From positions 1 to 52,785 of IMG/VR virus record IMGVR_UViG_3300035145_002598: a stretch of 52,785 bases of DNA. One strand, written 5' to 3'. Position numbers and translations under genes: made by a program. The notes below the pieces were generated by a model, which was given only the letters and a program-made list of their open reading frames with translations, was not told the DNA's origin and made no database searches. This document shows, in pieces, positions 34,446 to 43,112 of the stretch. Numbering within the stretch: the first letter of the stretch is position 1; every line of letters begins with the position of its first letter. The DNA comes from a virus.

Positions 34446-36107
34446 CTAGTGTGTCGTGTAATTGCCCTGAAGCGCCTCGCCCCACCAGATATCGAGCCCG
34501 TCGTCCGCCTCGTCCGCGTTGAGCACGTCACCCCGTTCGTCGTAAATCGCGCCCGTCGAGTCGACATAACTATGCGCGAAGCGGTCCCGCCGTAACACGC
34601 TGTGAGCGATCCACAGCGAGAGGACCGTGTCGTCATGTTTCTCTCTGCCGAGCCCCCAGAGCTCCGAGATCAAAGGCTCGATCATTCGGCGATCGTGCTC
34701 GGTGCGACTCGGGAGGATGACTTTCCCGTTTTCAAAGAGCACCGAGAGCGACGCGACACCGCTCCACGGGTCCGCTTTTTTCGCGCCCGTGGTCAGGTGT
34801 GGCACGATCGGGAGGTCCGTCGATTGCCGGAGCCCGACGTAGTGCATCTCGCCGAACGCGTTACGCTCGACCGCGATACTCGAGACGCGCCCCCTGAAGC
34901 GGTTGAACTCCTCGATCACAGCGGTGCGGAGCTGCGCGGGCGTGAGCCCTCGCCGTCTAAACATCCCGAGGAGGTAGTGATCGCCGGTGTCCAAGTCGCG
35001 CGCCCACGTCGTCCCGACCGTGTAATCCGTGTCTCGCGCTTCCGCGTCGCGTACTGATTGGACGAGCGAGAAGTCCCAACCTTGCACGATCTCGAGGCGC
35101 TCTACGTATGGCGGGATCTCGTACATCGAGAGCTCGGAGCCTCGAGCCTTCGCGTCGCTCAACCACTCGAACCGAAACGCGCTCGCGCTGTCGTCCTGCA
35201 CTTGGTGCTGAAACTCACGCGCGAAGAGCTGCGCGCCCATCGAGCGACGCTCTCGCAGGAGGTACTCGATCGGTCTCTCTTCGGGCCACAGCACGCGCGC
35301 CTCTCCTTGTATAGAGACACCGCAGATCACCTCGCGCCCGTCGCGCGTCTCGGTCTCGTACGCGTAGCTCTCCGGCATCTGCGCGACCGCGGGGTCCTCG
35401 ATCAGCGCCCACGAGGGATCATTGATCATGTCCCCGTACAAATCGTCGTAATGTTTACGCGTCCCGATGACCGCGATCAAACCCCCACGCGACAACATCG
35501 GGAGCACCGTCGCTTTAAACCATCTTTTGGTCTTCGCTCGCTGCGCGCTCGTGTGACAACTCATGTCACTCTCCAAGTCATCCGCGAGGATGAGGTCGAA
35601 GTGAGCTCCGGTCACAGCGCCCCCGCTACCGATCGCCGTGATCGTAGGATCGACGCTCTCGAGCTTGCGCGGGACATACACTTGCGTCTGTGTCCACGGC
35701 GTCTCCTCAGACTCGAACGGGGTGCAACCGCGCGCGGGATCGCTCGCCCAATCCGCGACGATGCGCTCCGATCGTAGCAGCGCTTTGACGCGCCTCATGC
35801 GCTTCTCAGCCTGCGACGCGCTCTCGCAGATCCAGAGGATACGGACGTCTCGATTCAAGCAGATCGCGCGTACTGCGTAAGTGATGGCAGCCTCGGTTTT
35901 GCCGTGGTCGCGTGGCGCGAGTACGAGCTGCCGTCCCTTGTCTCCCTGTTCGCGCGCACCTTCCCACGTTCGATCGAGTTGATCGAACCAGTTCGAGCGG
36001 TGCGACGCGTAACGCATCCCGCAATAGTACGTATCGTAAAACACGGGCGACACCGAGCTGAGCGCTCGTCGCTCGATCGCTGACGCGGGTAGTAATGGGC
36101 GTGACAT
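34446..36107 (-). CDS. terL: Terminase large subunit
   Basis: This 553-residue packaging motor and nuclease has Walker A APRDHGKT (64-71), Walker B LILADD (174 on, with D176/D177) and the coupling segment GTRKHYDD. The RNase H-like nuclease acids are in QGWDFS (D345), AVERNAFGE (E414) and HDDT (D492/D493). The N-terminus is PLLPASAIERRALSSVSPVF. It starts at ATG 36107 with GAGGAG upstream. It is separated by about 10 kb from the likely small subunit, and is transcribed away from the capsid genes. Confidence 0.93.
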   Translation of the reverse strand: MSRPLLPASAIERRALSSVSPVFYDTYYCGMRYASHRSNWFDQLDRTWEGAREQGDKGRQLVLAPRDHGKTEAAITYAVRAICLNRDVRILWICESASQAEKRMRRVKALLRSERIVADWASDPARGCTPFESEETPWTQTQVYVPRKLESVDPTITAIGSGGAVTGAHFDLILADDLESDMSCHTSAQRAKTKRWFKATVLPMLSRGGLIAVIGTRKHYDDLYGDMINDPSWALIEDPAVAQMPESYAYETETRDGREVICGVSIQGEARVLWPEERPIEYLLRERRSMGAQLFAREFQHQVQDDSASAFRFEWLSDAKARGSELSMYEIPPYVERLEIVQGWDFSLVQSVRDAEARDTDYTVGTTWARDLDTGDHYLLGMFRRRGLTPAQLRTAVIEEFNRFRGRVSSIAVERNAFGEMHYVGLRQSTDLPIVPHLTTGAKKADPWSGVASLSVLFENGKVILPSRTEHDRRMIEPLISELWGLGREKHDDTVLSLWIAHSVLRRDRFAHSYVDSTGAIYDERGDVLNADEADDGLDIWWGEALQGNYTTH

Positions 36108-36166
36108 CGTGCGCTCCTCGTGCTATGCGTTGCGCTGTTTTAACCATCGTACCACAGGATATTAAG

Positions 36167-36787
36167 ATGCCTTGCTTGACTCCGAAGATCGACCTCGCGC
36201 TCTGGTGCTTCACCGCGCTCATGAGCCTCCTACCCGCCGGAGCCTCTCCGAGCTATAGAGCGAAGTACACGCGCATCATGGAGGGGCGCGTCGGGCGCTG
36301 CGTCTCGATCGCTCACCGAGCCGAGCAGGAGGAGCTCGACCCGCTCATCGCGATCGCGGTCGGCGCCTACGAGTCAAAGTTCGACCCGACCGCGAAGTCC
36401 TCGAGGGGCGCCGTCGGGGTGATGCAGATGACCCCCGTCGCGTTGAAGACGTGGTGCTCGGCTCACTCGATCAGGACGGGCGCGCCGAGCTTCGACCCCT
36501 CGCTGTATGCGACACGAGAGGAGATCCGTCGCTGTGATCACATCGGGGCAGCGATTCGATATCTCAGATACGTCGACGCGAAAGCGCCGGACCTCTGCTC
36601 GGCGCTCGCGATGTACAACGGGGGGACGCGGGGGAGCTGCAGAGGTCGAGGGGGCGCTTATGGTCGAGCCGTCGTACGCTTGATGTCTAAGGCTCACGAC
36701 GAGGTCGTCGATCACTATCGTCTCCTCGACGTCATTCAAGCGCACTATGACCTAGACGACGAGCGCGCGGAGTGTGCGGACGACTAG
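36167..36787 (+). CDS. Secreted lytic transglycosylase (endolysin)
   Basis: The ATG at 36167 (AGGAT upstream) gives 206 residues and puts a hydrophobic segment at 8-25 (DLALWCFTALMSLLPAGA) with a likely cleavage site after AGA. Starts further upstream lie in the terminase start region. The catalytic domain is SLT/GH23-like: GAYESKFDP with E69, then GAVGVMQMTP, then ALAMYNGGT near 148. Four or more cysteines suggest export to the periplasm. It converges with the reductase gene with a 4-base overlap. Confidence 0.8.
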   Translation: MPCLTPKIDLALWCFTALMSLLPAGASPSYRAKYTRIMEGRVGRCVSIAHRAEQEELDPLIAIAVGAYESKFDPTAKSSRGAVGVMQMTPVALKTWCSAHSIRTGAPSFDPSLYATREEIRRCDHIGAAIRYLRYVDAKAPDLCSALAMYNGGTRGSCRGRGGAYGRAVVRLMSKAHDEVVDHYRLLDVIQAHYDLDDERAECADD

Positions 36788-38874
36788 ATCTCGCACGCAC
36801 CGCCAGGGCATGACGGCTCGAGCATCATGGTCGTGTTGTCGTCGTCCTCGATGACCGCGCTGTAGTCGATCGGCGTGTACTGCGCCTCGAGTTGACAGAA
36901 GTAGTTATACGCTTCGATCTTCGCCTCGCGGTGTGGGTCGTCCTCCGCGATCTCGTGGGGGAAGCGGATCGCTTGAAACGGGGCTTGAGGGTAGTCGTAA
37001 TCACCACTCGCGCCGAGCAACGACACGCCCCCGAACTCGGCGCGACCATTTAACAGCGTCTCCGCGACCTCATCCCACTCGTCCGCGCTCACGGTGCATG
37101 TGTTCGAGACGTTGTGTGTGAGCCCCTCGACGCTGTTCGAGCGCAGCGTGCCACGCTTAACCCACGTCCCTTGCACCTGCTTAACCCACGAGAGGAACTC
37201 CGTCGCGCTGAGGTCATCCCGTGTCAGCGCGTCCTCGGGTGCGGTGATCGCGAACGCGAGACAGAGGTCCTCGCCCGACGCGCTCCACACAGAGCGCTCG
37301 ACCGCTTGGGGGTTCGCAGAGGCGAACGCTTGAACGATCGGAGAGCTCGCGGGGACCTGTACCCGTCGGATGTAGCGTCGCGAGTGCTCCGGATGAACAC
37401 CGCTCGCGCATCCGAGGTTAACCGCAGCGTTACCCGACGGCTTGACGCAGGTGACTCGCGCGGGCGCTTTCGGGAGCCCGACGCGCTCCCACGACTGCTC
37501 GGCGGTGCGTCGCGCGATCGTGCTCAGGTGCTCGAGCAGGTGAGACTCGCGCGCCCAATCTGGAGCGGAGCCGAGACCCGTCAGAGAGACGCCGAGCAAA
37601 CACTCGCGCTCGAGGATCGCGCGCGTCGCTGTGTCTGCGAGATAGTCGCCGTCGGTCCCCGTGTAGGTCGCTTGGATCATGCCGAGGATCGTCGCGAGGT
37701 ACACCGCGCGCTCGGCGTCCTCGATCGTGCGCCACGCGCTCGCGTTGATCTCGCAGAGGTTGCAGAATTGGAACGCGGTCTCGTAGCTGTAGCCGTCGAG
37801 CTCCCACGCGTGACGGCGTGAGTCCTCGAGCATGTCGATCGTGTACTCGTCGACGATCTCGCCGTCGCGGCCCCTGATCAACGTCGGACACATCCCGATC
37901 TCGACGCACGGGTTGTAAGCGACCTCGAGGGAGTCGCACCAGATCACCGCGGGCTCACCATACGCGCGCGTCGCCCTGAAGATGCGATCGAAGTGTGCGC
38001 GCGCGTCGGGGTCGCTGCGTAGGATCATCGCGGAGATGTTCGCGCGCGCGCGATAGGGATACGCGTCCCACCAGTTCGGCGCGCTCTTGTATCCGATCAT
38101 CTCCTCGTCGTCGGGGCTGAACATGCAGAGCAGCGCAGAGCGACGCACGCCCCCCGCGAGCACGCAGTCCGCGAGGATGCACATCAGGTCGCTCGCGTCG
38201 ATGGGGCGTAGAGCGGAGCCCGCGCGCTCTTTAAGCAACGTCTCAGCGCGAGCGAGCGCGATGCGGAGAGGCTCGGGGCCGGGCGCTTTGCCTCCACACG
38301 ACGAGATCGGCGCGCCCTTCTCGCGAATCATCGAGAAGTCGAAATCAAAGAGCGGTGTGATGGGGTCCGTGTAGCTCCGCACGAGCCCCTTGAACGCGTT
38401 AGCCCATCCCTCGATCGTGTCGGGGATGCACCGATCGACGCGCGCTTTATCTGCGAGCGTGTCCTCGTCGAGGATCGGGGGGAGTTTGGCGACGTGATGC
38501 CTTTGCACTGAGTACCCGACGCCCGCTCCGCAGAGCAGAAGATAGAGCGCTTGTGCGAATCGATCCACGTGGTCCACGTAGCATGACGTGCAGTTGTAGC
38601 TCCGCGCGTGCTTTGCGAGCACCGCGTCCCCCCCGAACTGCAGCGAGCGCTGAGAGCCGAGGATGCGACGCTCGTTGATCAGGAGCTCGATCTCCTCGAG
38701 CTCGACGCTCAGCTCCTCGGCGCGCTCGCCGAGCTTGGTCCGGTGCATGCTCATCACGCGCGCGGTCGCTTCGCTCCACGTCTCCCGCCTCTTGAGCTCT
38801 GGTAAATAGCGCGCGTATTTCTGCGCAAAATTAAACGACGCGAGCGCGTCGCGTTGGGGGTTCTCAATCGTCAT
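36784..38874 (-). CDS. nrdJ: Ribonucleotide reductase, class II (cobalamin-dependent)
   Basis: From the ATG at 38874 the protein has 696 residues, close to monomeric class II enzymes. It makes deoxyribonucleotides using adenosylcobalamin. Visible features are CTSC (95-98), the LLCGAGVGYSVQ segment, VLAGGVRRSALLCMF, NPCVEI, CNLCEIN, VKPSGNAAVNLGCASGVHPE, and a C-terminal redox pair CPGGAC. No separate small subunit or activase is nearby, which agrees with class II and not class I or III. It overlaps the RecU-like gene by 11 bases. The N-terminal part before this ATG is not conserved-looking. Confidence 0.88.
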   Translation of the reverse strand: MTIENPQRDALASFNFAQKYARYLPELKRRETWSEATARVMSMHRTKLGERAEELSVELEEIELLINERRILGSQRSLQFGGDAVLAKHARSYNCTSCYVDHVDRFAQALYLLLCGAGVGYSVQRHHVAKLPPILDEDTLADKARVDRCIPDTIEGWANAFKGLVRSYTDPITPLFDFDFSMIREKGAPISSCGGKAPGPEPLRIALARAETLLKERAGSALRPIDASDLMCILADCVLAGGVRRSALLCMFSPDDEEMIGYKSAPNWWDAYPYRARANISAMILRSDPDARAHFDRIFRATRAYGEPAVIWCDSLEVAYNPCVEIGMCPTLIRGRDGEIVDEYTIDMLEDSRRHAWELDGYSYETAFQFCNLCEINASAWRTIEDAERAVYLATILGMIQATYTGTDGDYLADTATRAILERECLLGVSLTGLGSAPDWARESHLLEHLSTIARRTAEQSWERVGLPKAPARVTCVKPSGNAAVNLGCASGVHPEHSRRYIRRVQVPASSPIVQAFASANPQAVERSVWSASGEDLCLAFAITAPEDALTRDDLSATEFLSWVKQVQGTWVKRGTLRSNSVEGLTHNVSNTCTVSADEWDEVAETLLNGRAEFGGVSLLGASGDYDYPQAPFQAIRFPHEIAEDDPHREAKIEAYNYFCQLEAQYTPIDYSAVIEDDDNTTMMLEPSCPGGACEI

Positions 38875-39499
38875 CTCTCGTCTCTTCCGTATCATCACCG
38901 TCTCGCGTCGCGAGATACCTATCCGCTGCGCGTATCGCGTCATCTAGTACCGCGAGGAAATCAGGGAGCCCATGCTCGTTTAACGGCACGTGGACGCCTT
39001 GCACCTCTAGATCGTGCGCGTTGAGGCTCCGTTTTTTGTCATGCGTCCACGCACGATAATCGATGAGATACCACGCCTCGGCGATTCGGACAAGTACGAG
39101 CGCGAGGTGTCCCCAGTAGCTCATACGAGTGAGGTCCATCGCTTGCGCCTCGCCGACACACGACAGCGTGACGCGGTTTCCTTTGCGCGACTTGACCTCG
39201 AGGAGACCGGCGCGCCCGTCCGCTAACCAGAGCTCGAAATCGGGACCACTCGCTCCGATGTTCACCGCCTTAAAGAGCCCGTTTTTACCCGCTCCCCCGA
39301 CGCGCTTATAAGGCTCGTATCTCTTACGCACGCGCGCTCGTAAACGAGCCTCGTAGTGTACGCCGATCTGCTCGACTAGATACTCCGCGTTAGCGCCTGA
39401 GCGCTGCGCTTCGCGGTTTACGTCGCTCGTTCGATTGCTGCGTGATGGTGGTCGTCGTCTCATGTATGGGGCGTACTCTCTGCGTCTGCGTCGTGTCAT
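38864..39499 (-). CDS. RecU-like Holliday junction resolvase / PD-(D/E)XK nuclease
   Basis: In this 211-residue protein the core SGPDFELWLADGRAGLLEVK, followed by SRKGNRVTLS, has the D-x-E-x-K acids of PD-(D/E)XK enzymes. Residues 25-70 are basic (ARLRARVRKRYEPYKRVGG), and LALVLVRIAEAWYLIDYRAW resembles the following RecU strand. It resolves junctions in recombination-dependent replication, or trims before packaging. The N-terminus from 39499 is Arg-rich. Next gene downstream: ribonucleotide reductase. Confidence 0.65.
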   Translation of the reverse strand: MTRRRRREYAPYMRRRPPSRSNRTSDVNREAQRSGANAEYLVEQIGVHYEARLRARVRKRYEPYKRVGGAGKNGLFKAVNIGASGPDFELWLADGRAGLLEVKSRKGNRVTLSCVGEAQAMDLTRMSYWGHLALVLVRIAEAWYLIDYRAWTHDKKRSLNAHDLEVQGVHVPLNEHGLPDFLAVLDDAIRAADRYLATRDGDDTEETRDDD

Positions 39500-39501
39500 C
39501 G

Positions 39502-39530
39502 TTGCGTCTCGCCGTGGGTTGGTCTACGCT
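39502..39530 (+). promoter_or_regulatory. Promoter for the deoxynucleoside kinase
   Basis: TTGCGT (39502-39507), 17 bases, TACGCT (39525-39530), in the divergent gap before the kinase gene. Hexamers match at four positions each. Confidence 0.35.
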
Positions 39531-39564
39531 CGCCGAGACGAGCATCACGAGAGGAGATTAACAC

Positions 39565-40221
39565 ATGTTCAATGAATACGATACGCGCTCGCCGGTCATC
39601 GCCCTCGAGGGGAATATCGGCGCGGGGAAGTCGACGCTCGCGAAATACGTGCGCCGATATTACCCGTCGTGTCACGTCATCGACGAGGCAGAGAGCGCGC
39701 TCATGAGCGCGTATTCGCGCAATCCGGAGAGGTGGGGGGCGCTCGTACAGATTGACCTCCTCACGCAGAGAGCGACCGCGCTGAGACTCGCGCATCGGCG
39801 CGCGCTGATGAGCGACGGACCCGTGATTCTGGACCGCTCGATCGTGGGGGACCGCGCTTTCGCTCGCGCGAATTGGGCGCTCGGTCGTATCAGCGCGATC
39901 GAGTATACGATGTGGGAGAACCTACACGAGGAGCTGATGAAATCCACACCCGCGCCCGACATCGTCGTCTACCTGGACACGGACGTGAAGCTCGCGCACG
40001 AGCGCGCAGAGCAGAGGGATCGACGACAGCACAGCCTCGACTACCTCGAGGAGCTCGCGCGGGAGCACGTCGCAGCGCTCGATCACATCCGGTCGCACGG
40101 GGTCCGCGTCACGCGTGTTAAATGGGGTCACTATCCGTTACATGAGTATCACGTTCACGCCGATAATCTGCTCTCTAGGATCATGAAGGAGCACGAGGGA
40201 GCCGTGATCGACGATCTCTAA
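39565..40221 (+). CDS. Deoxynucleoside kinase
   Basis: The 218-residue protein has the P-loop ALEGNIGAGKST (14-25) and the deoxynucleoside-kinase DRS motif (VILDRSIVGDRAFARANW), with an arginine lid (HERAEQRDRRQ) further on. It phosphorylates deoxynucleosides for the phage dNTP supply with the reductase, ThyX and deaminase genes nearby. GAGGAG precedes the ATG. Exact base preference cannot be read from sequence. Confidence 0.85.
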   Translation: MFNEYDTRSPVIALEGNIGAGKSTLAKYVRRYYPSCHVIDEAESALMSAYSRNPERWGALVQIDLLTQRATALRLAHRRALMSDGPVILDRSIVGDRAFARANWALGRISAIEYTMWENLHEELMKSTPAPDIVVYLDTDVKLAHERAEQRDRRQHSLDYLEELAREHVAALDHIRSHGVRVTRVKWGHYPLHEYHVHADNLLSRIMKEHEGAVIDDL

Positions 40222-40250
40222 GTACGCGGATTCGTTGGTGTTCTAGTGTC

Positions 40251-40270
40251 TTGTTAAAACTTTTTAACAA
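40251..40270. promoter_or_regulatory. Perfect 9-bp AT palindrome in the kinase-downstream gap
   Basis: TTGTTAAAA and TTTTAACAA flank CT. It lies 30 bases after the kinase stop and before a leader of about 100 bases; a shorter relative is at 25804-25819. Candidate operator or weak early-region regulatory site. Confidence 0.5.
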
Positions 40271-40374
40271 AGTACTTGTGTTACTTTGTGATCTGTGGCA
40301 TATGTTTACCACGAGTCGGGGACGACCTCGAAACACGGTAAAACGAAACAACGAAACAACGAACGGAGAACACA

Positions 40375-40671
40375 ATGAACAACCGAACACTCAACACGAT
40401 CCGCGAGATCCTCATCGTCGCGACCTTCTGCTCTGGATGCGTCGCCTTCATCGCTCACATGGCTGCGGAGCTCGACCGACACAACCGCAGCGAGGCGGGC
40501 CGGTGCTACGACGCACACGTCAACGCCGGATTCGCTCACATCGAATTCAAGAGCGTCGATCATGGGGTGGCGTGGTGCGAGGCACATGAGGGCGACTGGC
40601 GCAAGCGCGTAAACGGGCGAGTCCTCGAGGCTGCCAAGCGCATCGACGCCCGCTACGCTGAGACCAAGTAA
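40375..40671 (+). CDS. Small single-pass membrane protein
   Basis: The 98-residue protein has an N-terminal membrane segment (about 11-32, ILIVATFCSGCVAFIAHMAA) and a soluble Cys/His-containing domain (GRCYDAHVNAGFAHIEF, HGVAWCEAH). The leader is A-rich with CGAAACAACGAA repeats and GGAG ahead of the ATG. Function unknown. Confidence 0.6.
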   Translation: MNNRTLNTIREILIVATFCSGCVAFIAHMAAELDRHNRSEAGRCYDAHVNAGFAHIEFKSVDHGVAWCEAHEGDWRKRVNGRVLEAAKRIDARYAETK

Positions 40672-40696
40672 GAACGAACAACGAACGGAGACAGTC

Positions 40697-40933
40697 ATGT
40701 ATCAACGAGACGACGAGCTCATCGAGCAATTCAAGAACGGGGACCGCGCGGGGCGCGGAGTCGGCTTCGGTGAGAACGACCCGCAGGACATCGAGGACGC
40801 GTGCGACGAGCTCGGCGCGACGCTCCTCGAGGATGTCGGACACGGTTATCACCTGGTCACGTGGAACGGTCGCGCGTACCTCGTGGGGGACGTTAACGGA
40901 TGGTGGGCGGTGCCTGTCGAGATGGAGCGCTGA
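40697..40933 (+). CDS. Small hypothetical protein
   Basis: The 78-residue acidic protein (ERDD/END-type N-terminus) continues into GYHLVTWNGRAYLVGDVNGW, a small beta pattern. ACGGAG precedes the ATG, in the same leader style as the previous gene. No family recognised. Confidence 0.6.
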   Translation: MYQRDDELIEQFKNGDRAGRGVGFGENDPQDIEDACDELGATLLEDVGHGYHLVTWNGRAYLVGDVNGWWAVPVEMER

Positions 40934-40937
40934 GACC

Positions 40938-41342
40938 ATGCACACGACACCCGAGAACATCGCGAGCGACATCGCAGACTCTACGCTGTGGGCGCACATG
41001 CTCCGGCGCTCCTCAATCCTCGCGCTCGATGCAAGCTTCGATCACGCCTTCGGGACCGAGTACCGAACGGAGTACGAGTTCTACTCAGCGCGCGCGCACA
41101 CTGTGACGCTCGATATGGTCGTCACCGATCGCCCCGAGTGGCGCGAGTGGATGACACAGCTCCCCGCGTATGTCGCTTGGACGTGGGACGACGAGAGCGG
41201 GGAATATGACGCGCCGTTTCACAAGGTCACGATCACGAGTCACGCGTATCTCCAGAGCTTCAGCGTCGAGCTCGTCGGTCAGAGCGTGCTCGTCTCCATC
41301 GTCTACAGCTACGAGAACGAGATCGGCGCGCTCGAGGTATAG
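40938..41342 (+). CDS. Hypothetical acidic protein
   Basis: The product has 134 residues from ATG 40938; the longer in-frame reading from 40770 would overlap the previous gene almost entirely. Aromatic-rich alpha/beta sequence (EYRTEYEFYSARAHTVTLDM, then YVAWTWDDESG, then SFSVELVGQSVLVSIVYSYE). It could be a small inhibitor-type protein, but nothing specific is seen. Confidence 0.6.
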   Translation: MHTTPENIASDIADSTLWAHMLRRSSILALDASFDHAFGTEYRTEYEFYSARAHTVTLDMVVTDRPEWREWMTQLPAYVAWTWDDESGEYDAPFHKVTITSHAYLQSFSVELVGQSVLVSIVYSYENEIGALEV

Positions 41343-41368
41343 ACGCGCGAGCCGGTCGCGAGTATAGT
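41340..41368 (+). promoter_or_regulatory. Promoter before the TM/coiled-coil gene
   Basis: TAGACG (41340-41345), 17 bases, TATAGT (41363-41368). The expected start site falls inside the left arm of a hairpin that can mask the ribosome site of the next gene (41369-41398). Confidence 0.4.
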
Positions 41369-41398
41369 GAGCCCCTGTAACACACACACAGGAGGCTC
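41369..41398 (+). promoter_or_regulatory. Hairpin covering the AGGAGG ribosome site
   Basis: GAGCCCCTGT (41369-41378) pairs, with one bulge, to ACAGGAGGCTC (41388-41398). The right arm contains the AGGAGG five bases before ATG 41404. Read-through RNA would hide the ribosome site; RNA started at the local promoter would lack most of the left arm. Confidence 0.45.
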
Positions 41399-41403
41399 GA
41401 CAC

Positions 41404-41796
41404 ATGGAAGATCAGATTATACCGCCCCCCGATCAGCTCGGGACGCTCGTTCAGTTATTGGGCGTTTGGGGGACCGTCGCCGTCGGCGGGCTCTTCGCGC
41501 TCTATAAGGTCGCGAACAAGTGGCTCGCGCAACGCGCAGAGATGAAGCGCGACGCGAACATCGAGACGAACTCCGAGGACCTGGAGGTCGTGCTGCAGAT
41601 GATCGCGGACGACGAAGATAAGGACCTCCAGCTCATCGCTCAGGTGAACACGCTGCGCTGTGAGGTCGAGGAGATCCGCGCCACGCGCGCCGAGTTGGTG
41701 GAGCTGCACGCGACGCGTCGAGAGATCGAGGAGCTCCGCGCGGAGCTGAAGGAGGCGCGCGACACGCTGAGCGCGCTCGAGGAGCTGATCAAGTGA
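41404..41796 (+). CDS. Membrane protein with coiled coil (holin/spanin-like)
   Basis: In this 130-residue protein a hydrophobic segment at about 14-34 (TLVQLLGVWGTVAVGGLFAL) is followed by a long helix with heptad pattern (about 45-128). The shape resembles phage lysis accessory proteins (XhlA-like or i-spanin), but no family is certain. The start may be controlled by the hairpin upstream. Next is a 30-residue microprotein that overlaps its stop. Confidence 0.55.
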   Translation: MEDQIIPPPDQLGTLVQLLGVWGTVAVGGLFALYKVANKWLAQRAEMKRDANIETNSEDLEVVLQMIADDEDKDLQLIAQVNTLRCEVEEIRATRAELVELHATRREIEELRAELKEARDTLSALEELIK

Positions 41797-41885
41797 GCGA
41801 TGCGATACTCGAACATACTGTGTTGACGGTCATCACGCTCGTGATCATCGCGTATCTCGCTCGCGGACTCGATGGGAGGCGATGA
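41793..41885 (+). CDS. 30-residue membrane microprotein
   Basis: A GTG start at 41793 overlaps the previous stop. The product reads MSDAILEHTV with a hydrophobic stretch LTVITLVIIAYLARGL and a basic end. Its stop overlaps ThyX start codons. Such tiny TM proteins often accompany phage lysis genes. No separate strong ribosome site is seen; translation coupling is likely. Confidence 0.45.
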   Translation: MSDAILEHTVLTVITLVIIAYLARGLDGRR

Positions 41886-42556
41886 TGCGCGTCTCCCTCT
41901 ACACTGGACAGGGTTACGTTGAGCTCGTCTCCTCGATGGGGAGCGATGCGACACCCGCGCGATCCGCTCGAGTCTCGCTCGACAACGACACCGCAGACTC
42001 GACACCCGAGAGGGACGCGAGGCTCGTGCGGTATCTCGCCGAGCATGAGCACCTCTCGCCTTTTGAACACTGCGTCGCGACATTACGAATCAAGGTCCCG
42101 CTGTTCATCGCGCGTCAAGTGATGCGTCATAGGACTTTCGCGTTCAATGAGGTGTCGCGCCGATACACGGACGAGGGCGTCGAGCTGCTCCGGATGGATT
42201 CGCTGCGCAAGCAGCACGACACGAGGCTCCAATGCTCGACGGATGAGGTGATCGAGGATGAGGAGCTCGAGGCGCTCGTCGAGGACTCCCAGATGCGCGC
42301 GCTCTACGCGTACCGGCAGATGTTGAGCGCGGGGGTCGCTCGAGAGCAAGCGCGCGCGGTGCTCCCTCAGTCCATGATGACGACGTTCTGGATGAGCGGG
42401 AGCTTGAGAAATTGGGCTCACTTCCTCCGGCTCCGGCTCGACTCGCACGCGCAACCCGAGGCGCAGGAGCTCGCGAGGGGTGTCGCTTCGATTCTCCGCT
42501 CGCTCTATCCCGTGTCGCTCGACGCGCTGCTCGGTGAGGGAGGGAGCGATGAGTGA
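41882..42556 (+). CDS. thyX: Flavin-dependent thymidylate synthase
   Basis: The 224-residue enzyme makes dTMP from dUMP using FAD and folate. The ThyX signature reads RHRTFAFNEVSRRY: RHR, seven residues, then Ser. The usual first Ser of the segment is Ala here. FEHCVATLRIKVPLFIARQV precedes it, and VAREQARAVLPQSMMTTFWM with NWAHFLRLRL follows, as in the family. Start is ATG at 41882 or the next ATG at 41885. It overlaps the next gene, the dCMP deaminase, which supplies dUMP. Confidence 0.93.
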   Translation: MMRVSLYTGQGYVELVSSMGSDATPARSARVSLDNDTADSTPERDARLVRYLAEHEHLSPFEHCVATLRIKVPLFIARQVMRHRTFAFNEVSRRYTDEGVELLRMDSLRKQHDTRLQCSTDEVIEDEELEALVEDSQMRALYAYRQMLSAGVAREQARAVLPQSMMTTFWMSGSLRNWAHFLRLRLDSHAQPEAQELARGVASILRSLYPVSLDALLGEGGSDE

Positions 42557-43010
42557 TAAACATGTCGGGCAAAGGATCGCGATCGCGCACCTCATCGCGC
42601 GCTCGTCTCCCTGCCCGCGCGCCCAAGTCGGCGCGGTCATCTTCCATCCTGGCAGTTGGGCGATCGTGTCCGACGGGTACAATGGACCGCCGAGGGGCGG
42701 GGGGCATCTGTGCGGGGGCGACGTGTGTCACCGGACGGAGCGGGGCGTCGCTTCGGGCGAGCGCTGCGAGCTCGGATGCCACCACGCGGAGACGAACGCG
42801 CTGATGAACGCTCTAAGGCACGGCGCAGCTACAATGGGCGCTTGGCTCGTGTCTACGCGCGCCCCGTGTCTCATGTGCGCTAAAGCCGTACATCACGCGG
42901 GGATCACGCGCGTCTATTGCCCGCCAGAGGAGGAGGGCGAAGCCGGAGACGGCGAGGGTACGAGATACTTACGACGGCACAAGGTCGAGGTGCTCTTCTT
43001 CGAGGGTTGA
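42549..43010 (+). CDS. dCMP deaminase
   Basis: The ATG at 42549 overlaps the ThyX stop and gives 153 residues. The zinc site is clear: HAETNAL (H-x-E) and PCLMCAK (PCxxC). An extra Cys/His group (HLCGGDVCHRT, ERCELGCHH) matches the second zinc or structural cluster of ComEB-type dCMP deaminases. It makes dUMP for ThyX. The C-terminus EVLFFEG is typical. Confidence 0.9.
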   Translation: MSDKHVGQRIAIAHLIARSSPCPRAQVGAVIFHPGSWAIVSDGYNGPPRGGGHLCGGDVCHRTERGVASGERCELGCHHAETNALMNALRHGAATMGAWLVSTRAPCLMCAKAVHHAGITRVYCPPEEEGEAGDGEGTRYLRRHKVEVLFFEG

Positions 43011-43086
43011 CGCGCGTCGCGAAACGTGCGAGCGTGGCGTCGAGGCTGCGCTCCGCTGTTACATTTACACTAGAGTCAGATCCTAA

Positions 43087-43103
43087 CCCCCGTTGCGGAG
43101 GGG
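43087..43103. terminator. Hairpin between convergent genes
   Basis: CCC-CCG-TTG-CGG-A-GGGG can fold into a six-pair stem with one bulge. It lies between the deaminase and the recombinase ends. There is no T-run, so a terminator role is uncertain. Confidence 0.3.
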
Positions 43104-43112
43104 CGCAGTCTC

